Positions 21,571 to 33,576 are shown, numbered from the stretch's first letter. The stretch: 64,000 nucleotides of DNA from Rhizoctonia solani (GCF_016906535.1 NC_057378.1:62001-126000); one strand, 5' to 3'. The notes: generated by a model from the letters alone, not told the origin. A program made the numbers and translations.

Positions 21571-22231
21571 CTATTAGCTAAGTGACACTGAAAGTGAAAT
21601 TCTGCTAATAAACCACGTGATTCTGCGTCGATCCATATACATATCATGCCAGTTTGAAAACATTGATCAAATTTGTGTACTAATGGCCAAACAGAGCATG
21701 CACCTTCCATTTTTGGAAGTCGAGACTACCATAAATGGAAAGAGGGGGTTTGATTACCCCATATAGTGCAGTTTCAAGGATAGAGATAGCATGTGGGAGG
21801 AGAAAATGAATGAAGTAAATTTAGTGCATTTTGGTGAAGTGGGCCAGTTTTGAAAAATGGACTAAATTTAGTCCATTTTTTGTTTGGTTGCTCTCTGCAG
21901 CCATGGCCTGTACAAACAAAAAATGGACTAAATTTAGTCCATTTTTCAAAACTGGCCCACTTCACCAAAATGCACTAAATTTACTTCATTTCTCATTTTC
22001 TCCTCCCACATGCTATCTCTATCCTTGAAACTGCACTATATGGGGTAATCAAACCCCCTCTTTCCATTTATGGTAGTCTCGACTTCCAAAAATGGAAGGT
22101 GCATGCTCTGTTTGGCCATTAGTACACAAATTTGATCAATGTTTTCAAACTGGCATGATATGTATATGGATCGACGCAGAATCACGTGGTTTATTAGTAG
22201 AATTTCATTTTCAGGGTTCCTTAGCTAATAG
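21571..22231. repeat. Giant near-perfect palindrome (arms ~316/319 bp, 26-nt loop)
   Basis: The left arm 21571-21886 is the reverse complement of the right arm 21913-22231 with only a few mismatches and one 3-nt indel. The loop is GGTTGCTCTCTGCAGCCATG plus 6 bases. Each arm also contains the shorter palindrome TGGACTAAATTTAGTCCA. Outside the arms, degenerate copies of the outer ~75-bp block (AATCACGTGGTTTA...ATTTCATTTTCAGGG) continue on both sides, one near 22308-22380. A transcript would form a very long hairpin. It may be a foldback or MITE-like element; terminal duplications were not found. Confidence 0.88.
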
Positions 22232-23124
22232 GTCCTTGCACATAATTGCAATTTTATGTGAAATATTGAAGAGATGAATTGGAACAAATGATTTCAAATT
22301 GCCTTGATAAGTATATGGATAAATGCGGAATCACGTGGTTTACTAGTGAAATTTCATTTTCAGGGCAGGTTATCTAATGGGTTTGGGTGGAAAACTGCGA
22401 TTTGATTTAAGGTTCTGCTCAACCCCCCCTTGAGCCAGACCCCTATAATAGGTGCGCATGGTATAGGAGACCATAATGACAAAGTCTCACGCAATTTGAA
22501 TCACAGACAAAAGCAGGAATCTCATTATTCTCCAAAATTCAAGCAATTTTTCATACTATAACCTAACAGCTAACCACTGTTCAGGACTTGGGCTGTGTGA
22601 TTAAGTAATAGTGTGGCTGTGCATGATTTATGTTGCTTAGATAAGTTGTGATAAGTGGCTGTGTGATTACGTAAGTTCAGCGCTCAAGGTATTGATCAAT
22701 AAGCATCTTAGTAAGCCTGCAAATACTCTGGCCTTAGTAAGTTGTAATGAATAAGCCCAAACGCTCATTGGGCTTGGCATTCTCACAACCCTAGATACGC
22801 CGTGAATATCAACCAATGGTAAGGATGCAATCTCCAACAAGGTTTGATTGCCGGGCAAGTTACTCCGCCTGTTCACACAATAGCTTCCCCGCCACACTGC
22901 CTTGGCAGGGGTATATAAGAGAGTGATCCACTGAAGAGTTTGACATATCAAACAAAACTTAAGCCATTTACAACAAGTAAGTAGTTTAAGTTTGGAATTA
23001 GGCAGTATATTGTGGTTGGTTATGTTTAGCCAAGGTGAGGCCCCAACCTTTGGCCGGGGCTAGCTTCATTCCTTCCTGACCCAGGTTGGGACCAAGCTTA
23101 CCTAGCAACCTAGTTTCTCTGATT
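22232..23124. other. Gene-free stretch
   Basis: I recognise no gene. A further copy of the palindrome's outer block lies at about 22308-22380. GGGTATATAAGAGAG near 22909-22923 is a TATA-like box without a recognisable downstream gene. Confidence 0.4.
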
Positions 23125-23715
23125 AACATGACTGTGGGTGATATAATTGCGTACTTGGTATGCAACTCTGCATGAGTAGGGCAGTGGGTGGTCATGTGAC
23201 TCACCCTAACACAATTGTGTGTGATATAGTTGTGTACTTGGTACGCAACTCTGCATGAGTAGAGTGGTGGGTGGTCACATGACTCACCCTAACATGACTG
23301 TGGGTGGTATGGTTGTGTACTTGGTACGCAACTCTGCATGAGTAGAGTGGTGGATGGTCACGTGATTCACCCTAACACAACTGTGGGTGGTATAGTTGCG
23401 TACTTGGTATGCAACTCTGCATGAGTAGAGCGCTGGGTGGTCATGTGACTCACCCTAACACAACTGTGGGTGGTTTGGTTGGTTGCATACCAAGTATGCA
23501 ACTCTGCATGAGTAGAGTGATGGGTGGTCATGTGACTCACCCTAACATGATTGTGGGTCATATAGCTGCATACTTGGTATGCAACTGTGAGTACAAGGAG
23601 TAATCATTGATCATGTGACTCACCCTAACATTGACCATGGTGCTATACTTCTGCATGTTGTATGCAATTCTATGTGGGGTGGGTGGTCAGTTGTCACATG
23701 ACTCACCCTAACTTA
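23125..23715 (+). repeat. Minisatellite, ~84-bp unit, about 7 copies
   Basis: Units begin near 23125, 23209, 23291, 23374, 23457, 23544 and 23628. Each contains TGGGTGGT, GTACTTGGTATGCAACTCTG, CATGAGTAGAG and GTGACTCACCCTAAC. A degenerate copy continues to about 23790. A single related unit fragment recurs at 63811-63838. Confidence 0.88.
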
Positions 23716-23846
23716 GGGGATGGTGGTATTGCTGTGTGTAAAGTATGCAACTTTTTGTAGGAGGGCTGATGCTTTCCCTATAATCCACCCTAACACCATA
23801 TGTGGGTTGTGTCCACCTGGTTCCCACCCTGTGCCATATCACAGTT

Positions 23847-23912
23847 CACCCTGCAGTGTAGCTTGGGCCACCCTGCAGTGTAGCTTGGATCACCCTGCAG
23901 TGTAGCTTGGTT
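23847..23912 (+). repeat. Short tandem repeat, three 22-bp units
   Basis: CACCCTGCAGTGTAGCTTGG is repeated at 23847, 23869 and 23891 with only the two-base joint varying. Confidence 0.85.
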
Positions 23913-24822
23913 CAACCTACCACCAACCTACTACTTTGTAATAACCTAGAACTGCCTTCATTTGGGTAGCTGTCAATGACCAACTGCAACATAGATATCT
24001 CAGCGTCTGCACTTTGTTTAAATTCCTTAAGGTATACAAAATATATGCCTATATGCACTTCTAACCATCATTCCTTTCTCACACCAATATATTGTTATTG
24101 ATCTAGATTCAACACGTGAGCTATACGTTACACAAACGGTGACTGTATAAGGAGTCCTAGCAATAGTCACACAGCTGGAATATTGACGTATATAGGTAGA
24201 GCCATCCAAGTTTATGGAATTGGTCCCAACTGTCCCCAATTGACCCAACTGCAAGTCAACAAATATAAATTCAATCACATTTCTGAGAGTTTCATTATGG
24301 GGTTGTAGAGACCTTGCAAGCAAGGTAAAATACCCATTGGTCTGTTGGTATGGAACCCAGCACAATACTGACTGTCAAAAGTTCAAAAAAGCGCAGCAAA
24401 CTTCCTGCTTAACCACAATTACCCCACCCAAACCAGAATATGCAAGGGCTCTTGTTGAGATCTAGTAACAAAATAAGGCCTGGACTTGAAGAGCACACAC
24501 GTTGCAACCAGCCAAGGGTGGAAGGAAGGTTGCTTGTCTGGGACCAAAAATCTCGCAATCTGCAAGCTCCCAAATTGGGTACTGTTGACCTACAATTTCC
24601 GGGACAAGATGCCGCCCATCTCCCTACACGGCATGCTCTAAGTTTATGTTTTGCTAGTTATTGATGAAAAGTGTATATATTGTAGTAGAATTGTGCAGAG
24701 CCCGTATACCAATAGCAAGGAATGACAAAAGCAAAAAAAAAAAGGGTTCACTACATTATTATACAACCTGTTTGACAGGGGGGAGCAAAGACACGACAGA
24801 TATTTCCCACCTCAGCTATTAT
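23913..24822. other. Gene-free stretch
   Basis: I see no supported gene. Short frames on both strands lack recognisable domains or convincing splice structure. It lies downstream of the minus-strand MYND gene. Confidence 0.35.
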
Positions 24823-27561
24823 TCACCCGAGAACCATGTCATTGTCTCCATCTACGTCCAATGGTCGATTTGCGTGCTGAGGTGTTGTATGAGGGGCGCT
24901 TGGAACGGGCAAGACTCGCTGTACGGGGACAACGTTCCACGGGTTGTTTGGCTCCACGCCCTGGTTCGAGCCAACCCCTTGACTGGGCATTGTCCCACTA
25001 CTTTGCCGAGCTGTCTCTGGTCCTCGAGTTCGTCGAGACAGGCCTGCATTGGTCGCCTGAGCAGGTTCATTGAAGAACGCAACTCCTCCTTGCGGTGGAC
25101 CAGCCCAACTTGCTGAGGGTGGATTCGCTGCTCGCGCAGGCAGGGCCAGCTACCAACTTGGGGTAAGCAATACTCAAAAAACACAAGGGACTAGACTCAC
25201 CGGCCAAACACCTCTGGCAGCTGCGGCCATCCTAGCGTACCTCAGTAGCTGCGCCTGGAAATTCCCTGGTTGTGCCTGAACCCCACCAGCTAACCCTTGC
25301 GCCCGCGTCAGCCCACCCCCTTGTGTGTGTTCTGCCGCCGCTGCACCGAACCTAAACCCCGCACCTGGCCCAACTGTCGGCGAGTTTGTAGGCACTGACT
25401 GTGCTTGCGGTTGCTGCACCGTGGTGTTCGTTCTTCCTGTCATCCCGCCTGCGATATTGACCAATGCACGTGTGACAGTGTTGGTAAGGCCGCGTCGGGT
25501 TGGGACCTTGACTTTGGTTGCGACGGCGGCGGGGGGAACGGTGTTGGCGGAAGAACCCGTGCGAGCAACCACGGTCTGGGAGTCCTCTTCTTTACAGGCG
25601 CTGTAAATAGACAAGTTAGTCCCAAGTGAATGAGAAATAAATAAGTTTCGGTAAAACGGTCACTCACCTACACCAGAATCGATGTCCTTCCGCCCAGGCC
25701 TTGCTCTGGTACTCTTTGCCGCAGTACTTGGCCTTGCGACACCGTCAGCACTTGGCAAACTCTCGAGGGAACTCTTCCGATCGCCCACATAACATGTTGC
25801 CTCACTGTCGAATACCGCCCCGTTGATCGTCTTTTCGGCATGCGTTGCGCATGATTACGCCGGCCCAGTATTGTATTTCGTGGGGGAGCCGGGGGAGAGT
25901 GGTTTCGGAGGGGGAGGGACGGAAAGTGAATCGCTCGACCAGGGAGAAAACATTGGGCGACTGGGCAGTACTGGAGAGCGGTTGGGCCGAAGGTTTGGGC
26001 TCGTTACTCGCGTCGACGAGCGCACGGAGGGTCGCGGGAGTTTCGTAAAAGGCTTGTCAGACGTGTGGATATTTGCTAAGGTAAGCGAGTAGCTGGAGGC
26101 TGAACAAGACCTCCTCGTCGCCATACGGTCCAGGGTTGACAGGGACGGACCGACGAGTTTCTTGCGCGGTTTGCTCTATCTGAGCACCAAGGGTGGCAAT
26201 GCTCGCTCGGGGCGTAAGTTCCGTACCAGGAGCGACCCGAGCCCTTGGAGTTCCGATGGCACCTGGAGCCCCGGGCGGAGCACCCATCGCCAAGTCGTCA
26301 TTTTGTTCGAGTGCGACGACACCAACGCCGACACCCTCGCCCATCATATCCATCGCCATTGCACCGTCTCCATCCGCAGCGTCGACAATGCCAATCGTAC
26401 GGCGCTCGCCTTGCTGAGCCGTTTGGTCGTCCCCATCAGCTTCGGTGTCATCCCCATCCGTATCTCGTTCTCGACGAGGCCTGCGCGTTATCGTCCCTCG
26501 TCTGCCCGTGGTTGTAACCTCTCGCGTGGGTGTTTCGTCCGCATCGGACCAAGTTGGCCTTGCGACCGGTTGAGCGACCTGCCTCGGCCCGCCTTCATTA
26601 TCCCAGATGGGCCTCCCGACGACGGTCCCGCTGCGATCGCGCCCAGGTACGACTACACTCCCAGTAGGCGTGCCCGAGCCAACAGGGGTGGCATTGGCCG
26701 AGGCGTCGGATGATTGGGCCGTGTTGGGTGAGATGGCACGGCCCATAACGGGAGAGGTGGAGGCAATGGGATGGGAGATGCAGTGCGGATATCGAATGAG
26801 CGCGCATGGGAGCCGCTAGAGACTGCAAACGCACCCGAAGGACCGCTTGGTGCGGGGAGCGATGGGACTCCCACATAACCTCCATCCGAGTCATTGGACA
26901 TGCTTCGTCCGATAGCGGGAGGTGGAGGAGTTGGTGAGGGGCCCATATTGCTTGCACCGCTCATTTCCTCGTCGGTTTCTTCCGAACTGGGCTTGGGGTA
27001 TGTATTGGATCGTACAGGGGGAGGGCCGGAGGGGGAGCAGTGGTGGTGGCGATGCGAGGTTGTGGTTGTGCAATCGCACGCGCCCGCAGGTTGTCAGATG
27101 AGGTTGCGTGCTCGAGGGCGCGGGGAAGCTCGAGGGCGCGCTGGCGTTCGAGGGCTTCTTCTCGCCTGCGCACGCGGACTTCACGGCACTCTCGAGGGGC
27201 ACCGGAACCAGTGGCCGATGGGCCTGTAATGTAGATAAGTAAGAGTTCGTAAGAGTTCAGGGGATGCATGACGAATCGCATCGTCGCGGGCAGTGAGACC
27301 GATATGCTTACCAATTGCGAATCCTTTGCCCTTGAGCCAGACGGCGAGGATGCAACTAACGACTCCGAGGGCACCAGCCTGGACAACGCGGCGTCGGATA
27401 TGTTCTGAGCCGCGTACTCCAATATTGACTACGCACTGAAATGCGAGACTAAACGTGCGCACGGCAAGGGGATCGATTTGATAGGGGAAGGGGGTGCCGG
27501 GTGTGGGGATATATGGGATGCTGCACGAACCAGCGGTAACAACAATAACATGCTTGGACAT
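24823..27561 (-). pseudogene. MUB1/samB-type MYND zinc-finger protein, decayed
   Basis: Fungal MUB1/samB proteins have an armadillo-like N-terminus and a C-terminal MYND finger, and act in ubiquitin-dependent turnover or polar growth. Seen here: the N-terminal FQCVVNIGVRG and RRRVVQAGALGVVSCIL (27440-27330), an intron (GTAAGC at 27311, acceptor at 27224), a long low-complexity Thr/Pro/Asp region, then the MYND stretch RCRKAKYCGKE (near 25740-25705) and a Pro/Asn-rich tail ending at 24823. Decay: the frame shifts near 26965 and near 26750; TGA codons at 26059-26057 and 25747-25745 replace likely Arg; another TGA replaces the first MYND Cys; a later Cys of the finger is Tyr. The extreme N-terminus is missing, and R2 starts ~110 bp upstream. 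The base composition is GC- and CpG-rich, unlike the transposon region to its left. Confidence 0.72.
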
Positions 27562-27668
27562 AACTAGCGCCAAGCTAACCGAACAGCCCCGCTTGCGAGG
27601 CAGCAAGCCCGGCAGCCACAGCAAAGTTACAATCCAACATCACTGGATGGTGGTGCTCGGGACAGTCG

Positions 27669-28794
27669 ACTTGATTATGTAAGGGGTTCGCATATAATAG
27701 TGTTAATATAAGAATATTGTACATTCCTTACAGTTACAAAGCTATACATTGAGGCGGAAAGTGTAAAGAGACATTTTACTTGAACACAATCAAAGGGGGG
27801 TCAGCGCTTGTAATCATTTTACATACAGGTCACTCTATAGGTCATGGGTCCAGGGATGGCGTACCAGGTACGCCAGATATTGGCCTGTCACTTACAATGG
27901 TCACGTGACATGAAAGCCAAGTACGTCGGGGCTGGCGTACCTGGTACGCCATCAAAGATAATTGCCAGTAAATTGCAATGTGCTAAAGTAGAAATATGTT
28001 GATTTTGCCTGAAGTGAAAATGTTATATACAGACTCACATGCTTGGTTTTATCCATGCTTGTAGTTGGCGTACCTGGTACGCCAGTATATTCAAGAGCTC
28101 TGGCTGGTATTTTCTTGTTTTATTTATTACTCTGTCAGAACAACTCCGTTTGATATAATTGAAAGTTCTATCATTATCTACTCCTCTGCGGCTATCGACT
28201 GATACTAATTGTGGTGGGACGTTCAATCTTTTAAGCATGAAATCTCCAGCAACGATTATTGAGACCTGTCAAAAGATGCAAATCCGCACATGCATAAGTG
28301 GTATGAATGACAAGCACATAGAATACAAAATACATAGAATAAGATCTAATGACATGTGAGCAGTGGTTGACGGCAAAACGCGTACACGTTACGTTGCGCT
28401 TCAGAGAGGAGACTAGTGTGACAAATGGCAAAGAGCTGTGTTGGCGCGTAGCGTACCAGGTACGCTGCACAGGAGGGCAGACCATCTGAGAAAAGTGAAA
28501 GGGCTATGCCAGGGCGTAGCATACTGAGTACGCTGCTCCTCAAGCAAGATCATGTAGCAGCATTACAACACTGGTCTGGGGACTGGCGTACCTGGTACGC
28601 CATGGAAACTTCTGCTCAAATACAAGTGGTTAAATTAACTTCCTAACCCAGTATATCCAACCATCTAAACCTTCTAAGTCAAGTCTCATGTAAGTCCAGT
28701 CACCTGTGTGATGAGGAAGGGGGAATCTTATGCACTTGTGGCTTATGTAAGTCACCTAGGATGTGTTAGGATGCATCCTAAGTCACCTTAAAAC
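27669..28794 (+). repeat. Dispersed repeat R, copy R2 (unoccupied, CpG-rich)
   Basis: The second copy of the R1 repeat, 1126 bp, lacks the solo LTR. Here the internal motif is intact as GGCGTACCTGGTACGCC and close variants (six copies). It lies exactly between the truncated 5' end of the MYND gene and the truncated 5' end of CL1, so it or its insertion event seems to have replaced both gene starts. Confidence 0.88.
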
Positions 28795-28796
28795 CT

Positions 28797-30434
28797 AGCC
28801 CAGACTGGCCGATAGCGACTTGTGGTTTGAGGTAAGTTCTCAGAGCTTTGCTAAAGGCTTGTCTAACGTTGTTACTAGCTACTTCGAAGGGACGTATCCG
28901 TCCGCCAGACAGAAAAAGAGACCTCGTACGAGGGGCAGCTATGTGGGAATTGCGGCTGCTCAATTACAGAGTATCTGGCTAGGTGCACGGAATGTTCAGC
29001 ACTGTACTGCCACCGTCAAGAAGACAACGACAGTGAAGACGATGATCCAGAGGAGTCGGACTTTGGCAATGATGATTTCGCGTACCACGACGCGTGCCTG
29101 ATCTTTGATTTCTTTTCTCAGGAGGGCACTAGAAGCATTGAAGATGCAAAGGAATCATTCGTGTGCCCAGATTGTTGGGACCATCATAAGGATGGTTTAT
29201 ACCCGGTGCGTCATGCTCAGCCGCAGCAGCAATATAAACTGACACAGGCATAGCATTTTGTAAAGCCAATGTGCCAAGACTCGGTTGAGCTTCGAACCAG
29301 CAAATGGCCTCGTCTGGTTATGGTTGTCTACTATCTGCAGGAATTCTGGCCTCAGACGCAACACTTGATAACCATGACCAGCGGGCTTTGGAAGCAGCTA
29401 GGATGGGAGGTAAGAGATGGTATCAAATATCCCAGCGATACTACTAAGCATTATGTTTTACATGAATAGTTTCAAGGCTTTTCCGTGCGACTACAGCACT
29501 TGCAAGACAGGAGCGATGTCACGGCTCAGTTGTAAGTCACTTTGAACAAGATTGGACTTTGCATTTGAGTTGCAAAATGTCTCTGACGTTTTCCAGGCAA
29601 TGGGAAGCAGGATCTTTTCAATTCATGGCGGTGTTCATTACACATGGATTGACAGGAGATCAGGGGTACCAGCTAGATGACTCCGAAGCTGTGCCTCCTC
29701 TTAATGTAGGCTCCAGTGTGGTATTCTGAGACTTTTGATTTTAGGCTAACGTACACTTTAGCTGCTGCAATTAACCTTACCAGTGGCACAAACGGCAGTT
29801 GGCGGTGCCAGCCTGACCTTGGTGTTTTTCTTTGCCTGCGGTCATCCTATGATGAGCCCAATCATGGTGTCAACTCTTCAAGATTGGGTGAATAAGTGAG
29901 TAAACCTAACGTTTTCAAACCCTCATGTAAATTAAACTACAAACTGGCAGGGACGAAGAGCAACGAACCCTGGTCGCATGTCTTAACAAGAAGTTGTCGC
30001 CGGTGTACATGTTCAATTGGTTGAACAAGGCCACAAAGGCTTTAGCTGAAGAGCCCGATGAGGTCCAAAGGACGCTACGTCTGAGTTGGCTCAGGGACAG
30101 CATCGCACCGAGTCACTCAGATCTTCTGTTCATGAGCAATGGGCATGCTGCAGAGATGTGGCTATACGCGCCTTTCCAAAGCCGGCCTTTGGGGAGACCG
30201 TTACCAAGCCTGTTGAGTGTGTGCCCGTGCTCATCCAAAGGCAAGAACCAGCGCCGGAAAAAGATCTGGAAAGTGGATCACAACGGCAAATCAGGTAGAC
30301 AGCTCTGCGACGTTGAGGTCAAGGCAATATGCCGAGCATGTAGACAGAAGTGGCCTCTGCCTCAAGAAGACATGAAGGGTATCTTGGTGAAAGTCAATGG
30401 GGTCTATGCCGCAATTGTTCCATATTTCTTGTAA
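28797..30434 (+). CDS. CL1: PHD-like finger plus caspase-like (clan CD-like) protein, 5' truncated
   Basis: Seven exons can be read: about 28797-28831, 28879-29205, 29254-29409, 29470-29531, 29597-29705, 29762-29895 and 29951-30434. Exon 2 carries a Cys-rich PHD-like finger (LCGNCG, CTEC, CPDCW). Exon 5 has the hydrophobic strand plus His-Gly (FMAVFITHG, His at 29643-29645). Exon 6 has a second strand plus Cys-Gly (LVFFFACG, Cys at 29837-29839). This order and spacing is the signature of caspase-like clan CD peptidases. The C-terminus has YAPFQSRPLG and a CPC...CRAC pair shared with CL2. The first exon starts in mid-domain (SPDWPI, compare ESPDIMI in CL2), directly at the R2 edge, so the N-terminal domain is lost. 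Function is unknown; the peptidase idea is inference. Confidence 0.62.
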
Positions 30435-32084
30435 TTTGCCGGACTTCTATGATTAATGTTCTTTTAATATACTCAATCACAACGTTTATTTACTTTTAGT
30501 GATAAAAAAACAAGAATGACCAAGTAATCTGCATAAGTTGTCAATACGCGTGGGTAAGACAGGTTGTGAATAATAAGCTATTGAGAGACGACTCTTGTTC
30601 TAACCTGTCATAATATGCCAACGTAACCTGGCAAGTTTTCATACATTGAATGGGAATATTTTGACCCAGGCGTAGTAGTGACTTTGACCATTGTTATCAT
30701 TAAGCTCACTATAGCACTGCGTGGAGCCTTGGATTTTGAGGTTATCAAAACAACCGTAAAACAATGCCACCTGGGCGTTTTTTGTTTGTTGTGGATTAGC
30801 TAGCGATAATGCATACATTCTTCCGATGTAGAACAATGCGGAAATGACTGCACAACAACGGCGGAATGAAAAGAGCATGGGAATATAAGCCACAAATGAA
30901 TCTTGCCCTTAACTCCGACCCAATGTCCCATCATAGCAATCACGAAAACCTACTGGATTTTGAGAAAGATGATATAGTGGTCAACTACAATTGGAATGCT
31001 AACAAGCTATCCAATAGCTGGCCAATCAAAAGATTCAATTCCAATGTACGTGCGCTTCTTTCATATGGTCACCGCAGGGCTAATGCTCATTGAACTATCA
31101 AACGTGATATTGACACAAGACTGAGGAGAGTCGAAAGATTGTAGGTAGAGCTTACACGTTATGCTCATGCAATTGAATGAAATAGTTTGAATGGTTTGGG
31201 TTAGGTCAATTCAATTTATCTGCTCCAGGTCCTGCCTAATTGTGTTCAATCTAGAATTCATAGCGCTTGAATACAACACTCAGAAATCCAGGTCCAATCA
31301 TAAACTCTTACATGCCCGCAGGCCCATGACAATCCACCCATCTTTGACAAATCCCCTCTCTTCTTCACAACTGTCTCAGATGTCATTACAAACTCACCCT
31401 GATTGCCAGAACTGGCTCCCTGACGTGATACGTTAGCAAACAAGATTGCCTCGATGCTTTTATTGTGAAGCTCTGACATATATACTACCTTAAGCGCCGG
31501 AGTCTCAAGTTCTACACCTCAAAAACAAGCGCAAAGGGGAACCATATGCAGTTGTGTTTTATCTTTTACAAGTTTACTAGAGCAAGCGTAAAACAAGTAC
31601 AAGCCTGGTTGTATGCTGATTTTTTCATATTGAATGAAGTCAGCGCTCCACGCAGTGATAGAGCCAAGTGGTAGCAAACGATACTGACAGACCGTTGGTG
31701 AGGTCGTTGATCAAGGGTTGACAAGGGTTAGCCAACTTGCTAAGGTTCTATACTTAAGCGACGCATTGGGAATTAGCGTTGTTCCATCTCACCTGAGCCA
31801 AGATGATGATCTGTCGGTGAGTGGTATATAAAGATGTTGACTAACTTGAACTGATAGGAATAGCGTAATAATATTATATTTCTAATACAAGACACCGTCG
31901 GAAACACTTCTTTTTATACGATGCAACTGGTTACATGCATGGCCCCAATATCGGTTCGCCAATGCATGTTTGCCAACCGCAAAGATGAAAATAATGCCCC
32001 AAAGTGGTATGCAAGTAAGAAGCGAGGAAGCTGTCCGTACCTGAGTGATTAAAAGCTACAAACAAGTTGAGACAACTGATGGCC
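30435..32084. other. Gene-free stretch after CL1
   Basis: I see no supported gene. A minus-strand open frame at 30639-30893 (84 aa, with Cys, no recognised domain) could be an exon, but splice evidence is weak. Confidence 0.35.
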
Positions 32085-33279
32085 GCTCATGAATGAGCAC
32101 AGGCCTAGAGCAGAGCTCGAATAGGGTCTCAACTTGCGGCGTGTAGCACGAGACACAACATCTCTAAAAGCCTGAGTAGTCAAGAGACAAGCTCCTAAAG
32201 GGGCATCTGTCGAGGCAAAGCCTGCTTCCTTGAGCACATGGCATGAGCAGGTACATTGTAACAAGAGAAGCTGACGGCGTCATCGGCCCCCCATGATTGA
32301 GGAATGGCTGGGGCAGAGCCCGAAAGATGCGCATGTTAGCCCATACACAATAACAGACTATGAATGTAGAGCAGTGAGACAGGTCGTGAGCAGAGACCAG
32401 CAATTTATACCTCGAACTTGCTACGGGCTCACAACGGGGCATGAGAGCATGGAACGCGTTGGGGACAACCCCTCATGAATGAGGATTTTGGTTGTAGGCT
32501 GAGCCTATTTAATGCCAACGCGCAACCACCTTCAGCTGTCTGAGCCATAGTAACAATAACATAGCCCAGCAAAGCAACCCTTTGATCAAGTAGATGAAAG
32601 GGTGAATCGCAGGCATGCGGAATTGCTGGCCTGCGGTCAACATCAAGACCATCCCACCAAGGGGCACTGATTGGGCATAGCCAGCAACGAGCGACGCGCA
32701 AACAAGCAAATGGAGTTCGTTGGACAAACGTTCCGAACTATGACCCCCCGTGGAAGAACGGAGAACCCCACATTGGTCTACTCATAAATGAGTATAGACC
32801 TTCCGGCAGAGCCAAGCATGCAAGGGGCGCTCCAGTAGGTGTACGTCCGCATAAATCAGCAACAACGAGAATCAAAGATTAACTGCGCACCAAGCGTTCT
32901 CGCCCTTCCCATACACAAGTAAGAAATTATCGCCCTTGCCGTGTTTAATTGTTGAAGGAGGCCACCGTATCGACAAGTTCCCACGTCGGCGGCTCATGAA
33001 TGAGCAGTACGCCCGGGCAGAGCCCATGGATGACGATGGGTCCGAGCTCAACGGAGGTCGAAGTCAAGCAAGCAAAAATTGAAAGGTGATGATTGCCGGC
33101 TAAACCTTTCACCGCACGTCCAGGCGTCCCGTGAACGAGTAACGCAGGGCAAGGCCCAAGACAAGACTGCGCGGCTACGAGTACAACACGGGGAACAACA
33201 GTGACGAAGCAAAAGGACGACGCTCAACAACCACACGCAATTGTGGCTCATGAATGAGCATCACGGGGCAGAGCCCAAA
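32085..33279 (+). repeat. Array of spaced double-palindrome motifs (at least 7 copies)
   Basis: Each copy is a hyphenated palindrome GCTCATGAATGAGC, a gap of 5-12 nt, then a second palindrome GGGCAGAGCCC. Copies start near 32085, 32288, 32470, 32779, 32991, 33128 and 33244. The arms vary together: CTAC/GTAG-type changes in the 32779 copy (TACTCATAAATGAGTA) and CCTCATGAATGAGG in the 32470 copy keep pairing. The ~100-270 bp between copies is unique sequence without open frames. Weaker candidates lie near 32190 and 32425. Confidence 0.7.
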
Positions 33280-33576
33280 CGAGCATGTGGTGAAGGCTGT
33301 GCAATTAAACAGTGGGGCGTGAGGCGGGGGGCGGGAGGGGAGAGGCAGGAGGAAGGTGTGGTGGAGGTTCGGTTGAAGGAACATCATCAGCACGTGATGT
33401 TTTTATGCAGTAAGCAGTCACGTGAGGAGGACGGATGTTGACAGCTTGCTGCGTCATCGGGCTCGTCATCGAAAAGGGAGACCCTGTTGAACCCTGCTCT
33501 AGGCGCCGCGCCAAGACTGACCTTTCGTTGCTTTCCATCCCACTTTGTCGCCTCTTTCCCTCCACAACAGTTCAGC

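Noticed and set aside
21477..22277. Mirror-image proteins encoded by the palindrome arms
   Set aside because: The matching frames exist only because the arms are reverse complements; they lack domains and run into simple non-coding sequence.
30639..30893. Small secreted protein gene on the minus strand
   Set aside because: No clear signal peptide, paralogue or splice support; mentioned only as a weak frame.
32085..33279. CRISPR array
   Set aside because: Spacing is irregular (116-309 bp), repeats are paired palindromes and the genome is fungal.
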